NCBI GenBank assembly: GCA_040220415.1
Contig: JAVJUV010000086.1
Coordinates: forward strand, 88,001 to 152,000
Length of the DNA: 64,000 nucleotides
From: JAVJUV01 sp040220415
GTDB taxonomy: Bacteria > Pseudomonadota > Alphaproteobacteria > Rhodobacterales > Rhodobacteraceae
Reading direction: 5' to 3'
Shown: positions 8,753-17,313 of the stretch, one piece after another
How positions within the stretch are numbered: the stretch's first letter is position 1
Layout of the letters: every line of letters starts with the position of its first letter
The notes under the pieces: model-generated
Told to the model about the DNA's origin: nothing
The model's input: the letters and a program-made list of their open reading frames with translations, nothing else
Databases searched by the model: none
Made by a program: the position numbers and the translations under genes

Positions 8753-9738
8753 ATCATATCCAGCAGAATTTCGGCGGCTCGTTCCGCCCCATCGGGCCCG
8801 AGATCAACCACAGGACGCCTGCCCGGCCTGTCCACCTGATCTGCCAGCCAGTCCGCCGCCGCTTCGATCCGGTCGGGAAGCAGGCCGAACCCGAGCCGAG
8901 GCCCCCAAAGTCGAACACGCGCGGCCTGATCATCAAGGCTGCGCGGGATTGGCACGATCATAGCCGGCGTGTCCGTGCTCGCCAATTCCAGCACCGAGTT
9001 ATACCCCGCCGTCGAGATCACCAAATCCGCCCGGCGAAACACAGTGTTCAGGTCCGCGCCGGGATCAAAGACGTCGCCAGCGCCCTCAATCGCCTCGCCC
9101 CCTGCCCGCGGCCCCAACGCTTGGCGGATGCGAAACCCCTTGCCGCTTCGCGCACTCGCCTTTGACAAAAGCTCGATCAAAAGCGGATAAAGCCCCGCCC
9201 TCGTTTCTGCCGTCCCGCCGCCGCCAGTGGCGAGCACGATCCCTGCGCTCTTTTCGCCGTGCCTGCGCGAACCGGCGGGTCGCAGAATCCATCCCACTGC
9301 CTCGACCTTGCGGGCAAACCCCGGCGCCAGCGACGGCATCCAATGCTCGGCAGTGTTCGGGACGATCACGCAGTCCCAAGCCCCGCCATCATCGCGACGA
9401 AACCGTTCGAGCCGGTCCGGTGGCGTCTCGCGCAGGATCAATACTGATTGCCCGCGATTTGCGCCGATACTAGGCAAGTTCATCGTGTCAGCAACTGCCA
9501 AGGTTACCTGCGACTTCGCCAGAACAGCACTCATATCCGGCTTATCGCAAATGATGATCTGGGAGAAGCACGCGACATCTGCATGGCTCAGCGCTGCCGG
9601 TTCGCCATTGGTGAGCAGGCTCAGTCTGGCATTCGGGTCGCGCCGAGCCACCTGGCCCGCGATATTGGCAATGCGCCGCAGATGACCCAGACCGGACCTC
9701 GACGTTCCTAGAAATGCAATGTGTTTGGTATCTGACAC
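8737..9738 (-). CDS. MurG-like glycosyltransferase (LGHxRR family)
   Basis: A 333-residue GT-B protein. Its N-terminus, FLGTSRSGLGHLRRIANIAG, carries the same GLGHxRR signature as the receiver-fused glycosyltransferase at 2712-4280, and the C-terminal STAGYNSVLELASTDTPAM corresponds to TGYNSINEAL there, so the two belong to one family, one with and one without a receiver. ATGGGGGTAE lies in the expected donor-binding position. The GTG start at 9738 has GGAGC 6 bases before it; an ATG two bases further upstream is out of frame. It heads a two-gene unit with the APH-fold gene, convergent to the two-component genes. Confidence 0.8.
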   Translation of the reverse strand: MSDTKHIAFLGTSRSGLGHLRRIANIAGQVARRDPNARLSLLTNGEPAALSHADVACFSQIIICDKPDMSAVLAKSQVTLAVADTMNLPSIGANRGQSVLILRETPPDRLERFRRDDGGAWDCVIVPNTAEHWMPSLAPGFARKVEAVGWILRPAGSRRHGEKSAGIVLATGGGGTAETRAGLYPLLIELLSKASARSGKGFRIRQALGPRAGGEAIEGAGDVFDPGADLNTVFRRADLVISTAGYNSVLELASTDTPAMIVPIPRSLDDQAARVRLWGPRLGFGLLPDRIEAAADWLADQVDRPGRRPVVDLGPDGAERAAEILLDMMCPVS

Positions 9739-10549
9739 ATGAAGCTCCGGATGTTTACCGGCTCACGTCTCCACGCGTCGCCCAAGATCTCAAGTCGTCA
9801 GATGCCGCGAAATTGCGCGATTTGGCCCACTGGACCCGGATCAAGCGGATAGCTTGATAAAATTCGAAGCCTTCGCACTCGGAACGTGCCTTGAAACAGC
9901 CTGACTTACGAAAAGAAGTTCCGAACAAATACAGGACCCCAATTGCTCGCATAGGCGTTGCACCCGCTGCTATTGCTGTCTTGAATGCGTCGTTCGAAAT
10001 TTCCTTCGAAGCCCTTCGCGCCCGAGATTGAAATATGAACACGAGCCGCACAAAGAAACTCTTGACCATACCAAGCTGTTTCAAAGTGTTTTTGCTCTAT
10101 TATCGAGCAGGTTCAATCGGCTTGCCGAAGGGCGCCGTGGATCGACATTCCGATCATCGGTATAGGCCGCGGCATCGTACAGTATAGGCTCAGAGGCCGT
10201 ATTCGCCGCCAGATATCCGAACGGCAGGTAAGCAGGAATCCATGTGTCTTTTCGACGAAAATTATCCAGAACAAGCGGTGAACAATTCTCGATAGCTACG
10301 GCAAGTAGCTGCCAGTCTCGCCGCGGTCAGCGAACGGACGACCAGCCGCCCGGACCTCCATCAAGGTCAAGCGCACGACTTAGCCGAAAGTCGGCCGCGG
10401 CTTTCACATCGCTCCGAACGATTTGGAAGCTCAGTATTAGGTTCTGGTCTACGCGGGTGAAAGGGGCGTTCCGGTCGGAGAAAACGCGCGCGAAATGCTT
10501 CTCGCGGATGCGCTTGTGCAGTTGCCGTCGGCATAGCCCAGCGGCCCGT
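9739..10549. other. Gene-poor stretch between glycan locus and AraC gene
   Basis: About 810 bases without a convincing intact gene. On the minus strand a 109-codon frame (9755-10084, no clear ribosome site) reads without recognisable family features, and beside it lies the broken frame described separately. Base composition looks less GC-rich than the flanks by eye. No promoter, repeat or RNA could be assigned. Confidence 0.5.
10081..10548 (-). pseudogene. Remnant of an unknown protein with an in-frame stop
   Basis: One minus-strand frame reads like protein on both sides of a single TGA at 10327-10329. Before it: RIREKHFARVFSDRNAPF, TRVDQNLILSFQIVRSD and GGPGGWSSVR. After it: RRDWQLLAVAIENCSPLVLD, TWIPAYLPFGYLAAN and EPILYDAAAYTDDRNVD, ending at TGA 10081-10083. 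Balanced hydrophobic and charged composition and proper ending suggest former coding. The 5' end runs into the AraC gene without a usable start, so it looks truncated as well as stopped. I do not recognise the family. An untranslated coincidence remains possible. Confidence 0.3.
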
Positions 10550-11440
10550 TTATTCAGCCGGATGAATCGCGCGGTCCTGTCTTGGAGGCAAGCCGAACTT
10601 GCGAGAGTATTCCCGAGAGAACTGGGCCGAGCTTTCGTATCCGACCCCGAACGCGATCTCGGAGACCTTTTCGTTTGTGCCGCGCAACGCTTCGCGGGCA
10701 TGCAGGAGACGCAGGTCCTTCTGGTATTGCAGCGGCGACGTGCCCGTGACTGCCTTGAACTGCTCGAAAAAGGCCGAGCTGCTCATGCCGGCTCGGTCCG
10801 CAAGATGGCCGACCACGAGCGGGCGGGCGAGGTCCGACTGGATCTCGCGCGTGACCTGGAAAATGCGGCTGGCCGTTGTCTCGTGCCAGAGCAGCTTGCG
10901 CAACGGCTCGGCATGGAGACCAAGCAGAAGGCGGACATGGATTTCGCGCGCCGTGATCGGAGCCAGCAGGCGTCGCGCCTCTTCGTGATCGCATTGCCTG
11001 AGATAGCGCATAAGCGCCCCCTCCATCTCCAGGTCGGTCTGGCAGAGCGAAATCGAGAACGGGTCATGCTGGCCGGCGGCACGGGCGGGCGCTACGTCGA
11101 CGGCCATCCCGCGCAGGAGGTCGAGGTCGATCGGAAAGACGAGCGCGACGTAAGGACGGTCCGGCGCGGCCTCGATGATGCGCGATACGACTGGCAGGGC
11201 ATGGCTGACAACGAGCGATTGTCCGTCGGAGACGCGCAGGGTCCTCCTGCTCGTGCCCACTTCTTTGGCGCCTTGCAGAACAAGGCACAGGAGCGGGCGG
11301 TAGACGGTCGCGTCCTGCCCGGTCGGTGCCGCGAACCGCAGGAAATGCAGGCCGCTGGGGCCATGCGCGAGCGCGCCTTGCGCGAGTTTTTCCCGGTCGA
11401 GCAATGCCGATACGTGATCCAGAAGGGCACCGTGGGTCAT
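10550..11440 (-). CDS. AraC-family transcriptional regulator
   Basis: A 296-residue cytoplasmic regulator. The N-terminal half has the cupin-like sensing domain of the AraC_N class (YRPLLCLVLQGAKEVGTS, DGQSLVVSHALPVVSRI, PYVALVFPIDLDLL). The C-terminal third is the double helix-turn-helix: LVVGHLADRAGMSSSAFFEQ, FKAVTGTSPLQYQKDLRL and VSEIAFGVGYESSAQFSREY with RKFGLPPRQDR. ATG 11440 follows an AGGAGAAT ribosome site. It is divergent from two SDR genes 157 bases away, the standard arrangement for a regulator and its target; AraC_N regulators of SDR/aldo-keto genes often answer to reactive aldehydes or quinones, which is inference here. Confidence 0.9.
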   Translation of the reverse strand: MTHGALLDHVSALLDREKLAQGALAHGPSGLHFLRFAAPTGQDATVYRPLLCLVLQGAKEVGTSRRTLRVSDGQSLVVSHALPVVSRIIEAAPDRPYVALVFPIDLDLLRGMAVDVAPARAAGQHDPFSISLCQTDLEMEGALMRYLRQCDHEEARRLLAPITAREIHVRLLLGLHAEPLRKLLWHETTASRIFQVTREIQSDLARPLVVGHLADRAGMSSSAFFEQFKAVTGTSPLQYQKDLRLLHAREALRGTNEKVSEIAFGVGYESSAQFSREYSRKFGLPPRQDRAIHPAE

Positions 11441-11597
11441 ACTATTCTCCTTGCGCTCTGTTTAGCACAGGGACCTCGCATTCTTGTACGCAATTCGCTG
11501 AATTCGGAGGATCAGGCAAGAAATCGGGTCAATCAGGAAAGAATGGGCGCCTCCACCGTATTAGGGTCGATTTGACGAAGACACGAGGAGGACGATC

Positions 11598-12467
11598 ATG
11601 GCGAAGATCTTGATCACCGGTATCGCGGGCGGTTTCGGCAAGCCCACGGCGCTGGCGTTGCTGGAAAAGGGACACTCGGTCGCGGGCAGCGTGCGCAGCC
11701 GAGAGGGGCGCAACGCGGCCGCGGTCACTGAGTTGGAAACCGCGGGCGCGCGGCTCGTCGAGATGGACGTGACGGACACGGCCAGCACCGACGCGGGCGT
11801 GGCGCAGGGCATCGCGGCGCTGGGTGGATTGGACGTGCTGTTCAACAATGCCGGCATCGGCTCCTACGGCCTTCAGGAACTGATGTCGCCCGGAGACATG
11901 ACGCGCGTCCTCGACGTGAATGTCACCGGCGTGCAGCGGGTGATGCGCGCCGCGCTGCCCCACATGCGCGCTCAGGGGCGCGGCACGGTCCTTTATACCT
12001 CCAGCCTGATCGGCCGGATCGCCACGCCCTTTTATGGCACATATTCCGCCTCGAAATGGGCGCTGGAAGCTATCGTAGAATGCTATCGGACAGAGCTTTC
12101 GGGCTTCGGTATCGAATCCTGCATCATCGAGCCCGGCGCGATGCCGACGGCCTTCTTCGACGGGATGGTCGCGCCGGACGATCCTGACCGCGAGGCCGAT
12201 TACGGTGAGTTCGCGCAGGTGCCCGCGATGTCGGCAAGTGTGTTGGCGCAGATGCTGGACGCAACGCCCGCGCAGCGACCCGAGCGCATCGCCGAGGCGG
12301 TGGTGTCCCTGCTGGATTTGCCGTTCGGACAGAAACCCTTCCGCACGGTCGTCGACCACACCGGCGTCGGCCCCGAGATCGAGCGCTACAACGACGTGCT
12401 GCACGACGTCACGCGCACGGTCCTGACCAATTTCGGCATCGAGCGGATGCTCGACCTGAACGCCTGA
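11598..12467 (+). CDS. Short-chain dehydrogenase/reductase
   Basis: A 289-residue classical SDR. The cofactor loop is TGIAGGFGKP (a variant of TGxxxGxG), the NNAG motif is FNNAGIGSYG, and the catalytic tetrad is visible as YTSSLIGR with YGTYSASKWA (Tyr-x3-Lys). An acidic residue after the second strand is lacking and SVRSREG supplies arginine, pointing to NADPH. An aggagg ribosome site precedes the ATG. It forms an operon with the next SDR, 10 bases downstream, opposite an AraC regulator. Substrate unknown; oxidoreduction of a small carbonyl or alcohol is the family role. Confidence 0.88.
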   Translation: MAKILITGIAGGFGKPTALALLEKGHSVAGSVRSREGRNAAAVTELETAGARLVEMDVTDTASTDAGVAQGIAALGGLDVLFNNAGIGSYGLQELMSPGDMTRVLDVNVTGVQRVMRAALPHMRAQGRGTVLYTSSLIGRIATPFYGTYSASKWALEAIVECYRTELSGFGIESCIIEPGAMPTAFFDGMVAPDDPDREADYGEFAQVPAMSASVLAQMLDATPAQRPERIAEAVVSLLDLPFGQKPFRTVVDHTGVGPEIERYNDVLHDVTRTVLTNFGIERMLDLNA

Positions 12468-12477
12468 GGAGACATTC

Positions 12478-13290
12478 ATGAGCACTATCCTGATCACGGG
12501 CGCGTCCTCCGGCATCGGCAAGGCCACGGCGCTGCGGTTTCAGTCCGAGGGCTGGAACGTCATCGCCACCATGCGGAACCCGTCCGCCGGTGCAGAACTC
12601 GGCGCGCTCGACAACGTGCTCCTCACCCAGCTCGACGTGACCGACGCGAGCTCCATTGCAACGGCGGTGGCCGAGGGGCTATCCCGGTTCGGTCGGATCG
12701 ACGTGGTCCTGAACAACGCCGGTTACGGCGCCTATGGCCCGCTTGAGGCTTTCTCGACCGAGCGCATCCGCCGACAGTTCGACACCAACGTGATCGGCCT
12801 TCTGGAAGTAACGAAGGCCGTGCTGCCGCATATGCGCGCGAACCGCTCCGGCACGATCGTCAACATCTCGTCCATCGGCGGGCAGATCACCTTCCCGCTG
12901 GGCACACTCTATCACGGGACCAAGTTTGCGGTCGAAGGACTGTCCGAAGCGCTGCACTATGAACTCGAACCGCTCGGCATCAGGGTGCGCATCGTCGAGC
13001 CAGGCATGATCAAGACCGATTTCGGCGGCCGGTCCTTCGATTTTGCAATGGACGAAACGCTTTCGGACTATGCCTCCACAGCCGATGCCATGGGGCGTCT
13101 CTTCGGCAAACTCGCCTCCGACCCCTCCGCGCCCGAACTCGTCGCCGGGGTCATCTGGGAAGCGGCAAACGACACCAGCGACCGCTTGCGATTCCGCGCC
13201 GGCCTGGATGCGCATACCCTGCTCGATGAACGAAAAGCCCAAGACGATGCAACGTTCATAGGCCGCATCAAAGATGTCATGAATGGCTGA
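12478..13290 (+). CDS. Short-chain dehydrogenase/reductase
   Basis: A 270-residue SDR of the classical type: cofactor loop TGASSGIGKATALRF, NNAGYGAYG, catalytic serine in NISSIGGQ and Tyr/Lys in LYHGTKFAVEGL. TMRNPSAG after the second strand again favours NADPH. GGAGACATTC precedes the start, and the gene follows the previous SDR by 10 bases, so both are co-transcribed. The pair may act in sequence or as paralogues with different substrates; their sequences are clearly different, so this is not a recent duplication. Confidence 0.9.
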   Translation: MSTILITGASSGIGKATALRFQSEGWNVIATMRNPSAGAELGALDNVLLTQLDVTDASSIATAVAEGLSRFGRIDVVLNNAGYGAYGPLEAFSTERIRRQFDTNVIGLLEVTKAVLPHMRANRSGTIVNISSIGGQITFPLGTLYHGTKFAVEGLSEALHYELEPLGIRVRIVEPGMIKTDFGGRSFDFAMDETLSDYASTADAMGRLFGKLASDPSAPELVAGVIWEAANDTSDRLRFRAGLDAHTLLDERKAQDDATFIGRIKDVMNG

Positions 13291-14111
13291 AGGTTCTGGT
13301 TCAAGCAGCGCTCGATCGGATCCGAAGCATGGGTCGAAACCGCTGCGAAATCGCACGATAGAGGGCGATCAATACAAGAACATGATCTGCACACGACATG
13401 CTTCAAGCTACTGAAAAATCGATAAAATTCCCACCATCCATCATCGGCGAGCAAGACAACCGCGCGGACACGGTGGCTGCGCTCAAGGGCATTCAAAAAT
13501 CTCCTCGGGTGCGCCCTCTGCCGGAACGAGCCCGCTGAGCACACCATGCCCACACGGCGTATGTCCTGCCACGCCACCCCGACAAAGACAGGAAGAGGGC
13601 AGCGTTTGGGTAGGTTTTCCTCAAAGTGGATGCATGGCCGAAACCTGCAACTACCACAAATATTGTGATTTGGGGCACGCTCGACTGTCGTTCTGGCATG
13701 CCTAAACCTAGTCGAACGCCTACTTTCGCCAAGTCTCCCAAGACTGAACAAGGTCCGTGCAAACGAGCCGGATCCGTACAGCCCAAACGCCAAGACCTTG
13801 TTGATACCGGGCAATTTCTCCGATCCTCCATAAATCCCAGACTTGGAGCCTGCGCGCCTGCAAGTTCCCGGGCGGACGGGAGCGCGAGCGCATGTTCTCC
13901 GATGCTTCGGTCACTAAAATTGGGGTTGTCCCCAAGGCGTGTTGGTCGGCCATGCGGACGAAGCAGACATTCGCTTTCCAGCTTCGTCGTACTGAATCGC
14001 GATCTAGAACGTTCTGAATCATGTCTTCGGGCGAGTGGCTGGGAAAACCGGTGTTGATGAGAGCCATGGTCGCAACTGCGGCCCAAGTGAAACTCATCAA
14101 AGGACACGACG
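13291..14111. other. Stretch without a supportable gene
   Basis: Roughly 820 bases after the SDR operon. Several open frames exist on both strands but each lacks family features, ribosome sites and sensible composition. The least implausible is a minus-strand frame ending at 13720, which from about 14097 reads SFTWAAVATMALINTGFPS and continues for some 125 codons; it would diverge from the secreted-protein gene. No repeat, tRNA or mobile-element end was recognised. It may be decayed DNA. Confidence 0.45.
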
Positions 14112-14675
14112 ATGTCGAACCCATTATCTCTACACCTGCGCTTGGCAGTTGTTCTTGTCGGTGCATTCGCTGCCGGTGCGGCACAGGCCGATGCAACGCG
14201 CGATACAGACGCCATCGCCACGCGACCAGCAGTGCCCACCAGCGCCGGGCAGAATATTCCCGCAGGAGCATTCGGATTTCTGTTGATCGAACGGCCCCGC
14301 GAAGTAAGCCTTCTCGCTCTGCGCGGCATTGCTGGACACGGGAAAGCAATCCTGCGCACCGATGAACCAGGAATGTGCCTGACCATTCCCATCCGCTTTG
14401 TCGCAGGGGATTTCCGCGGCGATACCATAGACGGTCACCTGGCTGATCCGATCCACTTTGTGATCAGAAGCAGGGAGGTCGCAAGATCATTGGCGAAAGG
14501 CCGGGATGTTGTCAGCGATATGTACAGCGTTAGCGACCGGATGGATCCGGAGGCGGACATCTTGCTTCAATCCGGAATGGACGAGGATTTTGGCTTTGTC
14601 ATCAATCCGGGTCGCAACATCCTTGGGGACATCTTTGGTGTAAGGGTAACACCCGTGTCCTGCCAGCATGTCTAG
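14112..14675 (+). CDS. Small secreted protein of unknown function
   Basis: A 187-residue protein with a clear Sec signal peptide: LRLAVVLVGAFAAGAAQA, then DATRD, so export to the periplasm with cleavage near residue 26 is expected. The mature part contains LLIERPREVSLLALRGIAG, a single motif GMCLTIPIRFVAGDFRGD and two cysteines (in GMCLTI and near the C-terminal PVSCQHV) that could form a disulfide. I do not recognise a domain. It converges on the membrane AraC gene with a 26-base gap. The ribosome site is weak, so the exact start is uncertain. Confidence 0.6.
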   Translation: MSNPLSLHLRLAVVLVGAFAAGAAQADATRDTDAIATRPAVPTSAGQNIPAGAFGFLLIERPREVSLLALRGIAGHGKAILRTDEPGMCLTIPIRFVAGDFRGDTIDGHLADPIHFVIRSREVARSLAKGRDVVSDMYSVSDRMDPEADILLQSGMDEDFGFVINPGRNILGDIFGVRVTPVSCQHV

Positions 14676-14701
14676 CCGCGAAAACGGGGTGCAGCCGGAT
14701 A

Positions 14702-15724
14702 TTATCCGCCTGCGCCCCTAGACCGGAATTGCGAGGGCGTCAGCCCTGTCACGCGTCGGAACTCGGTGTTGAAACTGGACTTCGATAAGAAGCCTGCCTC
14801 GAACATGACCTCCGTCACCGGCAGAGCCGTCTCCAACAGTGCGCCTTGCGCATAGGCGATACGGTAACCATTGATAAAACGCGAAAAATTCTCTGCAGTG
14901 ACGCGGTTTATCGCGCCCGACAGATCGCGGGCCGGGACCGAAAGACGCTTCGCAACCCGTGCCAGAGTCAGGTCGCTGTCGCGAAAGAGCTCTTTGTCTT
15001 TCATGATCTCATTGAGGGTCTGAATCAATGCGTGGTCCGCGTCAGACGGCGTTGCGCGATCGGAGGCGGCTCTTTGAGACACGTGCAAGATCAGCGGCAC
15101 GCCTATCAATGCCACAACAAAGACGAATCCCGCGAACAGACCAGAGACACCGGTCAGAAGCGTCACGAGTTGCGGTTTGCTCGCCACAAGACTGATTACA
15201 AAGACCAAGCCATCAGCGGCAACCATCAGGCCGATTAACGCAACCGTCGCGTATATTGCTGCGCGCCACAGGCCGGTTGCATGGGGCGCTACGGATACAA
15301 AGTCATCAGGGCCATAGCTCAACAGGCTTGTCAGGCGCACGATATAGATACAGTTGATGGCAAGTATGAACACATCTGCAGAAACCTGTACTGGTGCGAC
15401 CAGCCCGAGCAACGCGACAGCGACAAGCCCGCCATTGCGAAGCAACATTCCGTTCCAGCGCTCGCCGCCGTCCAGTGTCAGGGCAGCAAATCCAAGATAA
15501 GCAGAAGGAGCCGACAAAATAGCGGCAAAGGGCTGCACCTGGGCGGGCCAGAGCCAGTCTAAAGAGACCCGCATCCCGAGCAAAACGGAGACAAACACCA
15601 GGCAGAGAAGAAATGCACAGAGGAAAAACCGGGAGCGGCCTGGAACGCGCGTGTTCCAGGCTAGCATATAAGCAGCGACGGCCATCAGAACGCTAACCAG
15701 CCAGGTTATGGGGAATGAACTCAT
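14702..15724 (-). CDS. Membrane-anchored AraC-family regulator
   Basis: A 340-residue protein with six or seven hydrophobic helices in residues 1-215 (for example WLVSVLMAVAAYMLAW, FFLCAFLLCLVFVSVLLGM, LVTLLTGVSGLFAGFVFVV) followed by an AraC/XylS helix-turn-helix: LTLARVAKRLSVPARDLSGA, NRVTAENFSRFINGYR, VTEVMFEAGFLSKSSFNTEF and RRVTGLTPSQFRSR. The N-terminus would sit in the inner membrane and sense a signal there, with the DNA-binding part in the cytoplasm. Such membrane AraC proteins are a known minority type. No target gene is evident: upstream lies a gene-poor stretch, downstream the convergent secreted protein. Confidence 0.88.
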   Translation of the reverse strand: MSSFPITWLVSVLMAVAAYMLAWNTRVPGRSRFFLCAFLLCLVFVSVLLGMRVSLDWLWPAQVQPFAAILSAPSAYLGFAALTLDGGERWNGMLLRNGGLVAVALLGLVAPVQVSADVFILAINCIYIVRLTSLLSYGPDDFVSVAPHATGLWRAAIYATVALIGLMVAADGLVFVISLVASKPQLVTLLTGVSGLFAGFVFVVALIGVPLILHVSQRAASDRATPSDADHALIQTLNEIMKDKELFRDSDLTLARVAKRLSVPARDLSGAINRVTAENFSRFINGYRIAYAQGALLETALPVTEVMFEAGFLSKSSFNTEFRRVTGLTPSQFRSRGAGG

Positions 15725-16271
15725 CGGCTGACACTATTAAAAACCAGTATCTTTTGACCAGACTTTTCGCTGAGAGTTTGGTTTCCCGAGTTGACGGACA
15801 TCTGCCGCAGAACTGCGATCTCCGAGTTTCGGAGTCTTTCAAAAGAATGGGCTCGGAGCTGACATCGGACCACGTCGACCTCGTACCACGAGGCTCGAAA
15901 ACATCCGCTGGCAGCACCCCTCCAAGCCGCACCTCCAGCAAGCGAACTTAACCGTTGAGGTTCTTGGTGGCTGGTCCACGGAGGGGCCTGATGCTGCCGG
16001 CTCGAGCGGGGTCGGACGCTGGGCTGATCTATGCCGCAAGGACGGCAACGATCTTGAAGTCCGCTCTGGCGACGCCTGCCATACTTGGGTAATCGCCGCT
16101 CTGCCATCGGTCCGGTTCAGCGGTATTTTGTGCCCGCGCACAATCGCTGCGGCTCGCTGAGCACATGCCTCCATGCGTACAATCTACACTCGCGCTTGTC
16201 ATCCAGTGCCACTAAAAATGGCAGAAACGCAGGTCTTTGCCCTAGCGGTCCATATGAGTATTCGCTCAGAG
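15725..16271. other. Stretch without a supportable gene
   Basis: About 550 bases between the membrane AraC gene and the LysR remnant. Frames on both strands are short and rich in Arg, Ser and Pro, as expected of shadow frames in GC-rich DNA. I see no RNA gene, promoter or repeat. Given the gene remnants next to it, decayed sequence is likely. Confidence 0.45.
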
Positions 16272-16825
16272 TCAGCGCCCGATGAAATCGGCACGCCGCT
16301 CAAGCAGGCTTTCGTAAAGGAAATCGACGAAGAGTCGGACGCGGCGCACCCGGCGCAGATCGCCATGCATCAGCACCCAGGTCGAGCGGCTCTGGTCGAG
16401 CGTCGTTCCCGGCATACGCTGCAATTCCGGAAAAACACTCTGCACCCAAGCGCACAGAAAAGTCATGCCCGCCCCGGCGCGGGCGAGTTGCATGTGCATT
16501 GCCGGATCCGGGATGGAATGGCGCACCGTGGCACGCGGATACGGCGAGGCGGCGATCATCGCCTGAAGCTCGGGCACCTCGCCATAGCCCAGCCACGTCA
16601 GACCCTGGCCGCGCGGACCCGCGTCGTGAAGGTGGCGGTCGATATAGTCGCGCGTGGCGAAGTCCCCGATGGACAGAGGGAACAGCTTGCGGCCCACGGC
16701 ATCGCTGGTCGGCTCGCGCACATGTCTGATGGAAACATCGGTTTCCAGCTTCTCGATCGAGTCGATCTCGCAGGACAGGTTCATGTCGATGTGGATGCGC
16801 GCCTGCAAAATGCGCAAGGAACGGC
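16272..16825 (-). pseudogene. LysR-type regulator, C-terminal effector domain only
   Basis: About 180 codons match the ligand-binding half of a GcvA-like LysR regulator: VSIRHVREPTSDAVGRKLFP, LTWLGYGEVPELQAMIAAS, HMQLARAGAGMTFLCAWV and RRVRLFVDFLYESLLERRAD at the end. No helix-turn-helix precedes it; instead the frame abuts the start of a MATE transporter gene in another frame near 16825-16840. The remnant therefore lacks its DNA-binding domain and its own start and cannot be a working regulator. The remaining frame is clean, so the deletion may be recent. Confidence 0.75.
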
Positions 16826-16940
16826 GCGTCGGCCACCGCGAGAAGGCCGTTCATGCCCATGACGAAGATGATGGGAAGCGCCGTGCGCGCGTAGATCGGA
16901 CCCAGAGGCCCTGTGAGAAATGAATTGGTCTGGGACGACA
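16826..16940 (-). pseudogene. MATE-type efflux transporter, N-terminal remnant
   Basis: From ATG 16940 the minus strand reads SSQTNSFLTGPLGPIYARTA, LPIIFVMGMNGLLAVADA and then runs out of homology at about codon 36-40, where LysR sequence begins in a different frame. The opening resembles MATE-family drug/sodium antiporters, with the characteristic first helix containing GMNGLLAVADALFLG in relatives. A full transporter has about 440 residues and 12 helices; only the first helix remains. Confidence 0.6.
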
Positions 16941-17105
16941 TGACCCCGTGTTCCTCCTGGCCGAAGTCGCGCAAGGACTGGACGGGGCCCGCATTACCAT
17001 CCGCGCGACGGGTGCCGAGGATGACGAAGATCGTATCTGTGACAGAACTTCACCGTGACAGAATGTCGGCGGGCGGCAGGCGTCTGTTGCCTGGGGCGCT
17101 CGTAG

Positions 17106-17177
17106 ATGGCCCAAGGCCTCGCCCTGTCAGGCGCCTCGGTCTCCACGCGCGACCCGCTCCGCGAGGCCTTGGGCCAT
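17106..17177. repeat. Perfect 17-base inverted repeat
   Basis: ATGGCCCAAGGCCTCGC at 17106-17122 is repeated exactly in inverse orientation at 17161-17177, with a 38-base centre. The arms stop matching abruptly on both sides. It lies in the 373-base gap between the MATE remnant and galB, downstream of galB on its strand. The arms could form a long stem (a terminator without a U-run) or be a leftover of a recombination site. No transposase is nearby. Confidence 0.55.
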
Positions 17178-17313
17178 TCAGATCAGGCTAACCAGCGATG
17201 ATCTTTCGCCCGCAGCGGACATCCATACAAACCGACGGCCCGCATCCGAATGTGTTTGGCGCGGGAGGTCATCACCAATCCATGCGGGATCGACGCAAAG
17301 AAATGATAAACTC

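Noticed and set aside
10244..11575. 443-codon plus-strand frame over the AraC gene
   Set aside because: Antisense to a clear AraC regulator; no ribosome site and non-protein-like composition.
13493..14428. 311-codon minus-strand frame overlapping the secreted-protein gene
   Set aside because: Overlaps a gene with a signal peptide in the opposite direction and shows no known domain.
16173..16862. 229-codon plus-strand frame
   Set aside because: Antisense shadow of the LysR remnant, whose minus-strand reading matches a known fold.
17106..17212. Short frame starting at the inverted repeat (MAQGLALSGASVSTRDPLRE)
   Set aside because: Created by the repeat itself, no ribosome site, preceded directly by a stop; faint resemblance to integrase ends is too weak.
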